A DNA stretch of 60,984 bases, taken from Poseidonibacter lekithochrous. GTDB lineage: Bacteria; Campylobacterota; Campylobacteria; Campylobacterales; Arcobacteraceae. The stretch lies in NCBI RefSeq assembly GCF_018861145.1, contig NZ_JAHKQT010000030.1:1-60984 (forward strand), read 5' to 3'. Shown here piece by piece: positions 36,550 through 45,442 of the stretch (position 1 is the stretch's first letter; each line of letters opens with the position of its first letter). Below the pieces are notes generated by a model. It was not told the origin of the DNA. It made no database searches and was given only the letters and a program-made list of their open reading frames with translations. A program made the translations under genes and the position numbers.

Positions 36550-37074
36550 TTATATATTTGATTTGTTTTTTATATTAAAAGAACAACTACTGCTCTTCAT
36601 CATATATTTTAAAGGAATAATCACTGATTCTCTATTTGCCCAGTCTTTATGTGGAATAATAAGTTTTTTTGTATTTATTTTTTTATTATCAAAAAATATT
36701 ATATCTATATCCAAGGTTCGAGGCGCATCTTGAAAGGATCGTTTTCTTCCGTATCTAATTTCTAATCTTTGCGTGATTTTAAAAAAATCATTTATACTAA
36801 GATTAGTTTTAAGCGCAATTATACCATTTAAAAAGTCTTTTTGTTCTGTATATCCAAAAGCTGGATTTGAAAGTAATGGGCTTGTGCTTATGATATGAAA
36901 ATGTGAGTTGTTTTTTAGAGATAAGAATAGCTTATTAAATGTTTTTTTCACATTTCCCACATTTCCCCCAATACCAATAGTTGCAATATATTTTTTTCTT
37001 GAATTATTTTTTGAAATATATGGAAACATATTAGTTTTATAAAGTGTTAATCTCTCACTTAATTTTTTTTTCAA
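36550..37074 (-). CDS. folK: 6-hydroxymethyl-dihydropterin pyrophosphokinase
   Basis: 174 residues. It transfers pyrophosphate from ATP to 6-hydroxymethyl-7,8-dihydropterin in folate synthesis. Motifs: IGIGGNVGN, the pterin loop, and RKRSFQDAPRTLDIDIIFFD with the catalytic Asp pair, then PHKDWANRESVIIPL. The family core begins at about residue 28. The start TTG 37074 (after GAGAG) adds a basic extension, and an in-frame ATG at 37029 is an alternative start. It sits between the M24 peptidase gene and mnmA. Confidence 0.9.
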   Translation of the reverse strand: MKKKLSERLTLYKTNMFPYISKNNSRKKYIATIGIGGNVGNVKKTFNKLFLSLKNNSHFHIISTSPLLSNPAFGYTEQKDFLNGIIALKTNLSINDFFKITQRLEIRYGRKRSFQDAPRTLDIDIIFFDNKKINTKKLIIPHKDWANRESVIIPLKYMMKSSSCSFNIKNKSNI

Positions 37075-37105
37075 ATTTCTCTCTTTTTCTATATTTTTAA
37101 ATTAA

Positions 37106-38131
37106 CTAAAGTATTATAGCTTTACCATTTTTCATAACAACTGTATCTTCGATTCTTACTCCAAACTCTTTAGGTAAATAAATACCAGGTTCAATAGTAA
37201 AAACCATATTATCTTCAATAATTACATCAGATTTAGAATTTATATTTGGGAACTCATGAATATCAAGTCCAACTCCATGGCCAGTACTATGAATAAAATA
37301 TTTTCCATAACCAGCTTTTTCAATTACATTTCTAGTAAGTGCGTCTATTTGTGATGCTTTCATTCCAACTTTTGCATTTTCTATAGCATTTAATTGAGCT
37401 TTATAAACTAAATCATAAATCTTTTGATGTTTTTTATTTTTAAATCTTTGCTCTCTTTTAAATGACAGTTTTTCAAAGTTTGCACTTGTAACACAAGTTC
37501 TATCTGAACAATATCTCTTGTACTTAACTCCAGCATCAACTAATATTAAAGCATCTTTTTTTAATTTTTTTGAAGTAGGTAAGGCATGTGGTTTTGCTGC
37601 ATTTTCATTTATTGCAATAATTGGATCAAAGCTTAAATCTAGTTTTCCACTTTGACTCATTTTTTCAATACCTTTAAAAAATAAGAATTGTTCTGTTTGT
37701 TTATATCCATTTTTTCTTATAAACTTTGCAAGTTCTTTAAATCCTTCACGACCTAATTTTGCAGCTTTTTTTAACAACTTTATTTCTTCATCACTTTTAA
37801 TAATTCTTTTTTGTTTTGAAAAACTAGGTATTGCTACAAATTTAGTTTTTAAATTCTTTGTCATATTTATATATGTTGAGTATTTAAAATCATTTGGATC
37901 AAATGTAATTTTTTTTATTTTGTTTTTTATTAATATTTCTTTTGCTGTTTGTATTAAGTTTGATGACTCAATAACTTCACAATTCTTTGCAAACTCCTTT
38001 GCTTCGGTTGTATATCTTGCATCTGTAATAAAATACTTATCATTATTTAATGATAAGTATATTACATTATCACAAGAAAACTTTGCTTCAAAATATACTG
38101 CATTTTCATCTAGTAAAATAAAATTCTTCAT
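37106..38131 (-). CDS. M24-family aminopeptidase P-like peptidase
   Basis: 341 residues. An N-terminal creatinase-like domain (about 1-110) precedes the pita-bread catalytic domain. All five metal ligands are visible: Asp in LVDAGVKYKRYCSDRT (two), His in HSTGHGVGLDIHEFP, Glu in FTIEPGIYLP and Glu in GVRIEDTVV. It should remove N-terminal residues before proline or cleave X-Pro dipeptides. The first gene of the operon with folK and mnmA, and divergent from aroQ. Confidence 0.9.
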   Translation of the reverse strand: MKNFILLDENAVYFEAKFSCDNVIYLSLNNDKYFITDARYTTEAKEFAKNCEVIESSNLIQTAKEILIKNKIKKITFDPNDFKYSTYINMTKNLKTKFVAIPSFSKQKRIIKSDEEIKLLKKAAKLGREGFKELAKFIRKNGYKQTEQFLFFKGIEKMSQSGKLDLSFDPIIAINENAAKPHALPTSKKLKKDALILVDAGVKYKRYCSDRTCVTSANFEKLSFKREQRFKNKKHQKIYDLVYKAQLNAIENAKVGMKASQIDALTRNVIEKAGYGKYFIHSTGHGVGLDIHEFPNINSKSDVIIEDNMVFTIEPGIYLPKEFGVRIEDTVVMKNGKAIIL

Positions 38132-38206
38132 AATAGCTCTCTCTTTGGTAGGGTTTAACGTTAATTTAAATATAATCTTACCTAAATTTTATAAAAGGAA
38201 TATAAT

Positions 38207-38683
38207 ATGAAAATAGCCGTAATTCAAGGACCAAACTTAAATATGTTAGGTATCAGAGAACAACACATTTATGGTCCAATGAATTTAGAACAAATTCATG
38301 ATCAATTAAAAAATGCAGCTTCACAAAATGGAGTTGAATTAGAATTTTTTCAATCAAACTTAGAAGGTGAAATTGTTGATAGAGTTCAAGAATGTTTAGG
38401 AACAGTTGATGGAATCTTAATTAATCCAGCAGCATATTCTCACTCATCTATTGCTATAAAAGACGCTTTAAGTGCAGTTGAACTTCCAACAGTTGAAGTA
38501 CATATTTCAAATATTTATAAAAGAGAAGAGTTTAGACAAAAATCATTAACTGCATCTGCAACTACTGGTGTAATTTCTGGATTTGGACCTTTTGGTTATC
38601 ATATGGGATTAATTGCATTAATGCAAATCATTTCTGAAATTAAAGCTGTTGAAGAAGCGCAACAACAAGAAGTAACAGAATAA
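38207..38683 (+). CDS. aroQ: Type II 3-dehydroquinate dehydratase
   Basis: 158 residues. It converts 3-dehydroquinate to 3-dehydroshikimate in the shikimate pathway. Family motifs: [18 protein letters not shown] (catalytic Arg and Tyr loop), [33 protein letters not shown] and the catalytic His in [23 protein letters not shown] precedes the start. The menaquinone-pathway enzyme that follows 10 nt later also depends on chorismate, a logical pairing. Confidence 0.96.
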   Translation: MKIAVIQGPNLNMLGIREQHIYGPMNLEQIHDQLKNAASQNGVELEFFQSNLEGEIVDRVQECLGTVDGILINPAAYSHSSIAIKDALSAVELPTVEVHISNIYKREEFRQKSLTASATTGVISGFGPFGYHMGLIALMQIISEIKAVEEAQQQEVTE

Positions 38684-38693
38684 TCATTAACTT

Positions 38694-39917
38694 ATGAATA
38701 TATTAAGTGCAAACTGGGTTATTACCTGCGATGAAAATTTTAGCATCATTAAAAATGGTGCTATTGTTTTTGAAGATAAAATAGTTGATATAGATACAAT
38801 AGATAATATTCGAAATAAATATCCAAATGAAGAAGTTTTAGAGGCTGAATCAAATTCAGTTTTAATGCCTGGACTTATTAATTCTCATGTACATTTAGAA
38901 TTTTCTGCAAACTCAACAACACTAAAATATGGTAATTTTCTATCTTGGTTAAATTCTGTCATTAAAAATAGAGATACTTTAATTGAAAAAGCTACAAATA
39001 AACTAATTTCAATTAAACTAGACAGAATGAAAAAGACAGGAACTACTACAATTGGTGCTATATCATCTTATTCATTTGATTTAGAAGCTTGCGTAAAGTC
39101 TCCTTTAAATACAGTATTCTTTTGTGAAGTAATAGGTAGTAAAGCAGATATGGCCGATACATTATTTGCTGATTTTAAAAGTAGGCTAAGTTCTGCAAAA
39201 TTAAATACTTCAAAAAACTTTATTCCAGCAGTTGCAATTCATTCACCATATTCAGTACATCCCTTTTTAGTAAGGGAAAGTTTAGCATTAGCAAAAGCAG
39301 AAGACTTGAGCGTTTCAACACACTTTTTAGAATCTCCTGAAGAGTTTGAATGGTTACATAAAGATGAAGGTTTATTTATAGAGTTTTTTAAAAACTTTTT
39401 AAATCAAACTAAAGCAGTTACAAAACCTATGGAATTTTTAACTCACTTTTCAAATGTTAAGAAATTATCTTTTACACATTGTGTGGAAGCTAGTGCTAAT
39501 GATTTTGAAAAAATTAAATCTTTAGGTGCTGTTATTAATCATTGTCCTACATCAAATAGGGTGTTGAATAATTCTAAATTAGACTTATCAAAACTTGAAG
39601 GTATTGATTTTTCAATTGGAACTGATGGTTTAAGTTCAAATAATTCATTATCTATGTTTGATGAGTTACGAACAGCTTTAATGATTCATTCTAATGAAAA
39701 TATAGTTGAACTTTCAAAAAAACTACTAAAAGCTGCCACAATAAATGGAAGTAAGGCATTAGGATTAAATAAAGGTGTACTAGAAAAACATAAAGATGCG
39801 GATATTATATCTTTTAAGTTAGCTGATGAGGTTGAAGATAAAGAAGATTTAGCTATGCAAATTATTTTACATACTAAATCTGTAAATAAAACTATTATAG
39901 GAGGAGTTATTGTTTAA
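38694..39917 (+). CDS. mqnX: Aminofutalosine deaminase family hydrolase
   Basis: 407 residues. Amidohydrolase superfamily: HxH in GLINSHVHLEFS, His in STHFLES, His in FTHCVEAS and Asp in IGTDGLSSNNSL bind the metal. Among amidohydrolases the pattern fits 6-amino-6-deoxyfutalosine deaminase, a step of the futalosine menaquinone route used by Campylobacterota. The exact substrate cannot be proved from sequence, since chlorohydrolase and adenosine deaminase relatives share these motifs. It is followed by sppA with an 8-nt overlap. Confidence 0.8.
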   Translation: MNILSANWVITCDENFSIIKNGAIVFEDKIVDIDTIDNIRNKYPNEEVLEAESNSVLMPGLINSHVHLEFSANSTTLKYGNFLSWLNSVIKNRDTLIEKATNKLISIKLDRMKKTGTTTIGAISSYSFDLEACVKSPLNTVFFCEVIGSKADMADTLFADFKSRLSSAKLNTSKNFIPAVAIHSPYSVHPFLVRESLALAKAEDLSVSTHFLESPEEFEWLHKDEGLFIEFFKNFLNQTKAVTKPMEFLTHFSNVKKLSFTHCVEASANDFEKIKSLGAVINHCPTSNRVLNNSKLDLSKLEGIDFSIGTDGLSSNNSLSMFDELRTALMIHSNENIVELSKKLLKAATINGSKALGLNKGVLEKHKDADIISFKLADEVEDKEDLAMQIILHTKSVNKTIIGGVIV

Positions 39918-40800
39918 TTTTTTTAAAATATTATTCTCTCCCATTATTGCAATTTTAGATTTTATAACTAAGTATTTTAAAACAATAGTTTTTTTAACTA
40001 TTATGTATTTTATTATATATAGTCCAAGTGATAAATTGAATGATAATGGAACATTTGAAGTTGCAAATTTACAAAAAATTGAGCTATTTGGTCCAATTTT
40101 AGATGTAAGTAAAACATTAGATGAAATAGAGAAAGCAAAACAAAATACGAATATTAAAGGTGTTTTATTTATTGTTAATTCTCCAGGCGGTGCTGTAGCA
40201 CCATCAGTTGAACTAGCTTATGCTATCAAAGAGTTAAAAGCTATTAAACCGGTTGTAGTATATGCAAGTGGAGTAATAGCTAGTGGTTCATACTATGCTT
40301 CAATATGGGCAGATAAAATTATTGCAAATCCTGGTTCAATGGTGGGTTCTATTGGAGTAATAATGCAAGGTATTAATACAGAAGAGTTGATGCAAAAAAT
40401 TGGTGTTTCTACTCAAACTGTAAAAGCAGGAAAATATAAAGAATCAGGAACGCCAACGCGAAAATGGTTTGATTATGAAAAAGATCAGTTACAAAGTGTA
40501 ATTGATGATACTTATAATATGTTTATTCAAGATGTAGCAAATGCAAGAGAACTTGATGTTAATAATCATACACAATTTGCAGATGCAAAAATATTTACAG
40601 CATCACAAGCAAAAAAAGTAGGTCTTGTTGATGAGGTTGCTACAATTTCTAGTGCTCAAGACTCAATTGTAAAACTTTCAAAAGTTGATAATGCTATTTG
40701 GCAAAAACAAGATAAATTTGATAAATTCCTTGATAAATTTATGAGTCAAGTTGTATCAAAAGTTTCTATGAGTTTTAGTTCTAGCTTAAAAGCTTACTAA
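39910..40800 (+). CDS. sppA: Signal peptide peptidase SppA, short form
   Basis: 296 residues. One N-terminal membrane helix (about 14-34) anchors a single S49 protease domain. VNSPGGAVAPSVELA, the serine region ASGVIASGSYYAS, GSMVGSIGVI and the lysine-bearing KAGKYKESGTPTR are present. It degrades released signal peptides in the membrane. The start is TTG 39910, with GGAG (39902-39905) inside the end of the deaminase gene. A terminator follows. Confidence 0.92.
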   Translation: MFNFFKILFSPIIAILDFITKYFKTIVFLTIMYFIIYSPSDKLNDNGTFEVANLQKIELFGPILDVSKTLDEIEKAKQNTNIKGVLFIVNSPGGAVAPSVELAYAIKELKAIKPVVVYASGVIASGSYYASIWADKIIANPGSMVGSIGVIMQGINTEELMQKIGVSTQTVKAGKYKESGTPTRKWFDYEKDQLQSVIDDTYNMFIQDVANARELDVNNHTQFADAKIFTASQAKKVGLVDEVATISSAQDSIVKLSKVDNAIWQKQDKFDKFLDKFMSQVVSKVSMSFSSSLKAY

Positions 40801-40803
40801 GAT

Positions 40804-40843
40804 AAAAGAAGTAGGATTTGTCTTACTTCTTTTAATCTTTTTT
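40804..40843 (+). terminator. Terminator after sppA
   Basis: AAAAGAAGTA (40804-40813) pairs with TACTTCTTTT (40824-40833). The inner pairs G-U, G-C and A-T bring the stem to 13 bp with a TTTG loop. AATCTTTTTT follows. Confidence 0.87.
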
Positions 40844-40849
40844 AAATAT

Positions 40850-40878
40850 TTGTTAAATTTCTTTTATTGTGCTATACT
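40850..40878 (+). promoter_or_regulatory. Promoter of the DEAD-box helicase gene
   Basis: TTGTTA (40850-40855), 17-nt spacer, TATACT (40873-40878). It predicts a 5' leader of about 120 nt, which contains TTGTTA-ga-TAACAA (40977-40990) just before the ribosome site AAAGG. Confidence 0.7.
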
Positions 40879-41004
40879 TCAGAAAAATTCTAGTAATTAA
40901 TCTTCCCTATTCTTTGTTTCCCTAAATTTTTGATATTTCTAATATTTAATTAATGAACTAGACTAGATATTGTTTCTTGTTAGATAACAAACTAAAGGTA
41001 ATTA

Positions 41005-42453
41005 ATGACATTTACAGAACTTGGATTAAACCAAGATATCCTAAAAGCAATTGAAGAACAAGGTTATACACAACCAACTCCAATTCAAGAACAAGCAATC
41101 CCAATCGTTTTAGATAAACATGATATTTTAGCCGCAGCACAAACTGGTACAGGAAAAACTGCAGCTTTTACTCTTCCCTTATTAGACACTTTAAGTAAAA
41201 AGAAAAGTACAGTTAAAGAAAAACATTATGTTAAAGCACTTGTATTAACTCCTACTCGAGAGTTAGCTTCACAAGTTGCAGAAAATATAGAAGCATATAG
41301 TAGATACCTACCTCTAAAATCAGCAGTTATTTTTGGTGGAGTTGGAATCAATCCCCAAAAAGCAATTTTAAGAAAGGGTGTTGATATCGTAATTGCTACA
41401 CCTGGAAGACTATTAGATTTAGTTGGTCAAAAATGTATTGACCTTTCAAGAGTTGAATTCTTTGTTCTTGATGAAGCAGATAGAATGTTAGATATGGGTT
41501 TTATTCATGATATGAAAAAAATTATTGCAATAATTCCAAAACATAGACAAACACTTCTTTTCTCTGCAACATTTTCAGATGAAATTAAAAAATTATCTGA
41601 AGGTTTATTAAATAATGCAAAAATAGTTGAAGTCGAAAGACGAAATGCATCTTCTAATCAAGTAAGTCAAGTGGTTCATTATGTAAATAAAGACACAAAA
41701 AAACATCTATTATCTCACTTAATTAGTGAAGGTAAATGGAATCAGGTTTTAGTTTTTACAAGAACAAAACATGGTGCTAATAAATTAGCTGAGTTTTTAA
41801 ATAAAGAAGGTATCACAGCAGCTGCTATTCATGGTAATAAATCACAAGGTGCTAGGACAAAAGCATTAAGTAATTTTAAATCAAAAGATATAAGAGTTTT
41901 AGTAGCTACTGATATTGCTGCACGTGGTATTGATATTGCACTTTTACCCCATGTTGTAAACTTTGAATTACCAAATGTCTCGGAAGATTATGTTCATAGA
42001 ATAGGAAGAACAGGAAGAGCTGGGAATGAAGGTGTTGCTATGTCTTTAGTTTGTAGTGATGAATATTTCTTTTTAACTGATATTGAAAAGCTTATTAAAA
42101 AATCAATTGATGTTGTTCCTGTTGAGGGATTTACTTTACCAAAACTAGCTAAGCCAAATATTCAGAAAAAGACTAATGAAAGATCAAATAATAGAGCTAA
42201 AAATAAACCAAATAATGATTCAAATTCTAGGTCAAGAAGTAGAACAAATTCAAGTCCAGAGAAAAACAAAGTAGAGAGTAAGAATAAAACAAATATAAAA
42301 TTTCCAGAGAAAAAAAGAGTTAGTAAAAATGATGAAAGTAAATCTTTGATTTCTAAATGGGAAAATGAAGTAAAAAAACAAAAAGATAATGAAACTAAAA
42401 ATCCTCGAAATACTAGAAATAGAAGAATTACTAACGCTTCAAAAACAAGGTAA
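41005..42453 (+). CDS. DEAD-box ATP-dependent RNA helicase (RhlE-like)
   Basis: 482 residues. Helicase motifs in order: Q motif ([10 protein letters not shown]), Walker A with K51 (AQTGTGKT), [18 protein letters not shown]156-E-A-D159, SAT, and [10 protein letters not shown]. The last 105 residues are a disordered basic tail rich in Lys, Arg, Asn and Ser, typical of RhlE-type helicases, which help ribosome assembly and RNA turnover. The long leader is reminiscent of cold-regulated helicase mRNAs, though that is inference. Confidence 0.92.
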   Translation: MTFTELGLNQDILKAIEEQGYTQPTPIQEQAIPIVLDKHDILAAAQTGTGKTAAFTLPLLDTLSKKKSTVKEKHYVKALVLTPTRELASQVAENIEAYSRYLPLKSAVIFGGVGINPQKAILRKGVDIVIATPGRLLDLVGQKCIDLSRVEFFVLDEADRMLDMGFIHDMKKIIAIIPKHRQTLLFSATFSDEIKKLSEGLLNNAKIVEVERRNASSNQVSQVVHYVNKDTKKHLLSHLISEGKWNQVLVFTRTKHGANKLAEFLNKEGITAAAIHGNKSQGARTKALSNFKSKDIRVLVATDIAARGIDIALLPHVVNFELPNVSEDYVHRIGRTGRAGNEGVAMSLVCSDEYFFLTDIEKLIKKSIDVVPVEGFTLPKLAKPNIQKKTNERSNNRAKNKPNNDSNSRSRSRTNSSPEKNKVESKNKTNIKFPEKKRVSKNDESKSLISKWENEVKKQKDNETKNPRNTRNRRITNASKTR

Positions 42454-42484
42454 AAGATAAAGGCTTTTTTTGCCTTTATCTTTT
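42452..42484. terminator. Bidirectional terminator between helicase and ackA
   Basis: AAAAGATAAAGGC (42452-42464), T7 loop, GCCTTTATCTTTT (42472-42484): a 13-bp perfect stem that overlaps the helicase stop codon. The outer A-T pairs supply a T-tail in both directions, serving both the helicase gene and the convergent ackA gene. Confidence 0.85.
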
Positions 42485-42498
42485 ATGATTAAAAGAGA

Positions 42499-43701
42499 TT
42501 ATTTTTCAAGTCCTGAAACAATTTTATATGTATCATTTGCAATAACATATTCTTCATTTGTAGGAATAACAAAGATTCTTGCTCCTGAACTATTTGTAGC
42601 AATATCTCTAGGTTCTTGAGATCTTCTATTATTTTTAGTTGGATCAATATTTAACCCCATACCATCAAGACCCGCACAAACAATTTCTCTGATTAATGCT
42701 GAGTTTTCACCAATACCACCTGTAAAACATAATGCATCAATACCATCAAGTGCCGCAACATAAGCTCCAACATATTTTTTAATATTGTAAGCTACCATTT
42801 CAACCGCTAATCTACATCTATCATCACCAGCTTGCATACCTTCAAGTACTTCTCTTAAATCTGAAGATTGACCTGAAATACCTAAAATTCCTGATTTTTT
42901 ATTCATAACATCAAGAGCACCATCGATAGTTAAGTTTTCTTGACTCATCATATATGAAAGTGCACCTGCTCCAACATCACCAGCTCTTGTTCCCATCATT
43001 AAACCTTGAACAGGAGTAAGCCCCATAGAGGTATCAATACATTTACCATTTAATACAGCAGATACAGAAGAACCATTTCCTAAGTGACAAACGATAACTC
43101 TAGTATTATGTTTTTTATCTAACATATTTTGAGCTTCATTTGATACATAGTAGTGTGAAGTTCCATGGAATCCATATTTTCTAATACCATGTTTAGTATA
43201 TTGATCATAAGGTAATGCATACATATACGCATAATCAGGCATAGTTTGGTGGAATGCTGTATCAAAAACTGCAACATTTGGTTTTCCAGGAATTAATTGT
43301 TGACAAATTTCCATACCCATAATATTTGCAGGATTATGTAAAGGTGCTAATGGAATTAGTTTTTTCATTGTTTCAATTACTTTAGGAGATACCATAACAG
43401 AAGATGCAAATTCTTCTCCACCATGAACAGCTCTATGTCCAATAGCATCGATATCATTAATTGAATTAATTACTTTACCTTCACCATCACATAACGTTTT
43501 TAAAACTAATTCAATTGCTTCTTTATGTGTTGGCATTGGAACTTCTATTTTAAGTTTTTGATCATTACCAAATTCATGTTTTAAAACACCATCAATTCCG
43601 ATTCTTTCACATAGTCCAACAGCTAAAACTTCTTTAGTTAATGGATTCATTAATTGATACTTTAAAGATGAACTTCCTGCGTTTAAGATAAATACTAACA
43701 T
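42499..43701 (-). CDS. ackA: Acetate kinase
   Basis: 400 residues. Interconverts acetate plus ATP and acetyl phosphate plus ADP. ASKHA-fold motifs: NAGSSSLKYQL at the N-terminus (catalytic Asn7), HRAVHGG, FDTAFHQTMP (Asp), YGFHGTSHYYV (His), CHLGNGSS, MGTRAGD (Arg) and FTGGIGENS with NEEYVIA at the end. Active residues are all present. It follows pta by 23 nt on the same strand, so the Pta-AckA acetate pathway is one operon. Confidence 0.97.
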   Translation of the reverse strand: MLVFILNAGSSSLKYQLMNPLTKEVLAVGLCERIGIDGVLKHEFGNDQKLKIEVPMPTHKEAIELVLKTLCDGEGKVINSINDIDAIGHRAVHGGEEFASSVMVSPKVIETMKKLIPLAPLHNPANIMGMEICQQLIPGKPNVAVFDTAFHQTMPDYAYMYALPYDQYTKHGIRKYGFHGTSHYYVSNEAQNMLDKKHNTRVIVCHLGNGSSVSAVLNGKCIDTSMGLTPVQGLMMGTRAGDVGAGALSYMMSQENLTIDGALDVMNKKSGILGISGQSSDLREVLEGMQAGDDRCRLAVEMVAYNIKKYVGAYVAALDGIDALCFTGGIGENSALIREIVCAGLDGMGLNIDPTKNNRRSQEPRDIATNSSGARIFVIPTNEEYVIANDTYKIVSGLEK

Positions 43702-43724
43702 ATATTATTCCTTTTAATTTATAA

Positions 43725-44720
43725 TTATTTAATTTGAGTTGCTGTAATAGCTACAAGGTTTGAAATATCTTCAATAGAACAACCACGTGATAAGTCATTA
43801 ACAGGTTTTGCTAAACCTTGAACTACTGGTCCATGAGCAGCCGCTCCTGCAAATCTTTGAACTAGTTTATATCCAATATTTCCAGATTGTAAATCAGGGA
43901 ATACCAGTACATTTGCTTTTCCAGCTACTTCAGAACCTGGTGCTTTTTTAGCTCCAATTGCTTCAACAATTGCAGCATCTGCTTGCATTTCACCATCAAA
44001 AGCAAAATCAACATTTCTATCTTCTAATAAATCAACAGCATATTGAACTTTATCAACTAATGGATGATTCGCACTTCCTTTTGTTGAAAATGATAACATT
44101 GCAACTCTAGGGTCTAAGCCAACAACAGATGCAGCAGTTGCAGCAGTTGCACAAGCAATATCAGCTAATTGTTCAGCATTTGGTTCAGGTATTACTGCAC
44201 AGTCTGCAAAAAGTAATAATCCATTATCTCCAAATTTACCATCAGCTGTTTCCATAATAAATGCAGATGAAACAGTGTTTATTCCAGGAGCTGTTTTAAT
44301 TACATGAATAGCAGCTTTTAAAACATCAGCAGTTGGAGAGTTTGAACCAGCAACTAAGCCATCAGCTGCTCCAAGTCTTACCATCATACAACCAAAGAAT
44401 CTAGGTTCTGTTGTCATAATCTCTCTAGCTTCTTCCTTAGTTAAACCTTTTTTCTTTCTAAGTTCAACTAATTCATTAACATAAGTGTCAATATTATCAA
44501 ATTTTTTAGGATCGATAATAGTTGCACCATCAATATTAGCACCACATGCTAATGCATCTTTTTTAATTGTATCTTCATTTCCAATTAAAACTACATTAGC
44601 TGTTTTTTCCTCTAATACTTGTTGTGTAGCTTTAAGTACTCTTTCGTCTTCTGACTCAGGTAGAACAATTGTTCTTAATTGTAACTTTGCTTTTTCCTTG
44701 ATATTTTCAATTAAACCCAT
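43725..44720 (-). CDS. pta: Phosphate acetyltransferase
   Basis: 331 residues, the short form with only the catalytic PTA_PTB domain and none of the N-terminal regulatory domains of E. coli Pta. It interconverts acetyl-CoA and acetyl phosphate. Motifs: LPESEDERVLKA, AGSNSPTADVLKAAI, LSFSTKGSANHPLVDKV and NVLVFPDLQSGNIGYKL. AAGGA precedes the start. First gene of pta-ackA, with a candidate operator and -10 box upstream. Confidence 0.96.
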   Translation of the reverse strand: MGLIENIKEKAKLQLRTIVLPESEDERVLKATQQVLEEKTANVVLIGNEDTIKKDALACGANIDGATIIDPKKFDNIDTYVNELVELRKKKGLTKEEAREIMTTEPRFFGCMMVRLGAADGLVAGSNSPTADVLKAAIHVIKTAPGINTVSSAFIMETADGKFGDNGLLLFADCAVIPEPNAEQLADIACATAATAASVVGLDPRVAMLSFSTKGSANHPLVDKVQYAVDLLEDRNVDFAFDGEMQADAAIVEAIGAKKAPGSEVAGKANVLVFPDLQSGNIGYKLVQRFAGAAAHGPVVQGLAKPVNDLSRGCSIEDISNLVAITATQIK

Positions 44721-45233
44721 TAAGTAATCCTTGTTTATTAGATTTTAGTGAAAGATTATATACTAAAACAATAGCAAAAAGATAGCATTGTTTTATAATC
44801 TTTTTCTATTTACATTGTATATCTTTTTCTTGAAAAAGTACATAAAACATACATTAAATTTCAAAAATATTGAAGATGAGTAATTTTGTAATAAAAGCAC
44901 TATATAAAGGGATTTAAAGAAAGGTGTAAATATCTCAATGTCTTAAAAATGTACAATTTTTGTTCATGATAACTAAAATAGAATGTTAATTAATTTATTT
45001 GCATTAGAATTGTTCTTTTTATCTATTTATTATAATTTAAGATGTATTCGCTTGCATTTTATCTTTTTTTAAGTTATAATAACTTCACTTAAGATGAATA
45101 AGAGTTTCATCTGTTATTTTATGACTTTTATTAATTACTGCTCGTTTTGCCCATTGATATTACACATTTATACAAAAAAGCTCATTTTTATCTTTTGATT
45201 ACTCTATATTAATTAGAGAACAAAAGGAATAAT
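44721..45233. other. Intergenic region between pta and a small gene
   Basis: 513 bases with no convincing longer gene. The pta end holds the promoter and TAGCA repeats (44755-44787). Beyond these are two copies of ATCTTTTTCT (44798-44807, 44821-44830), a CTTTTTC-tt-GAAAAAG hairpin (44823-44838), AAGTTAT-a-ATAACTT (45071-45085) and GATGAA/TTCATC (45093-45111). I see no tRNA or recognisable small RNA. Confidence 0.6.
44755..44787 (-). promoter_or_regulatory. pta promoter with TAGCA-N6-TAGCA direct repeat
   Basis: Plus-strand TAGCA at 44772-44776 and 44783-44787, 11 bp apart. On the minus strand this reads TGCTATCTTTTTGCTATT, followed 11 nt after the proximal TGCTA by TATAAT (44760-44755). The repeat covers the -35 position, where the hexamer is poor (ATCTTT), as expected for an activator-dependent promoter. 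The same element occurs near 51.3 kb and 58.5 kb. Confidence 0.6.
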
Positions 45234-45383
45234 ATGTCAATTACACATATAAAAACAAACAAAAAAATCGAAGTTTTATTAAGACTTCTAAAAGAAAACG
45301 AAAGTTTACAGGATGCTAGTTCAAAAGCTGGTTTAAATATAGAAAAAACAAAATTGATAATGACTAAATATAATAATTTATAA
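45234..45383 (+). CDS. Small hypothetical protein, possible HTH
   Basis: 49 codons. AAAAGGAA (45222-45229) precedes the ATG. The peptide is polar and helical: MSITHIKTNKKIEVLLRLLK then a segment (ESLQDASSKAGLNIEKTKLI) shaped like the helix-turn-helix of small regulators or transposase N-termini. No family is recognised. It is the only plus-strand gene in the acetate island, convergent with the second acetate kinase gene. A good ribosome site and sensible composition argue that it is real. Confidence 0.55.
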   Translation: MSITHIKTNKKIEVLLRLLKENESLQDASSKAGLNIEKTKLIMTKYNNL

Positions 45384-45397
45384 TTTGAAGTAAAGAA

Positions 45398-45423
45398 AGT
45401 AGACTAAGTTTATTAGTCTTACT
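45398..45423. terminator. Hairpin between the small gene and the second ackA
   Basis: AGTAGACTAA (45398-45407), loop GTTTA, TTAGTCT-t-ACT (45413-45423): a 10-bp stem with one bulged T. It lies between convergent genes and probably ends one or both transcripts. Confidence 0.5.
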
Positions 45424-45442
45424 CCTTATAGTAAGTTATAAC

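Noticed and set aside
44772-44787. Sigma54 (-24/-12) promoter reading of the TGCTA repeats
   Set aside because: The 11-bp spacing and TTGCT fit a -12 element, but the essential GG at -24 is absent at all three sites, and two sites have good sigma70 -10 boxes at a fixed distance. No NtrC-type activator is encoded nearby.
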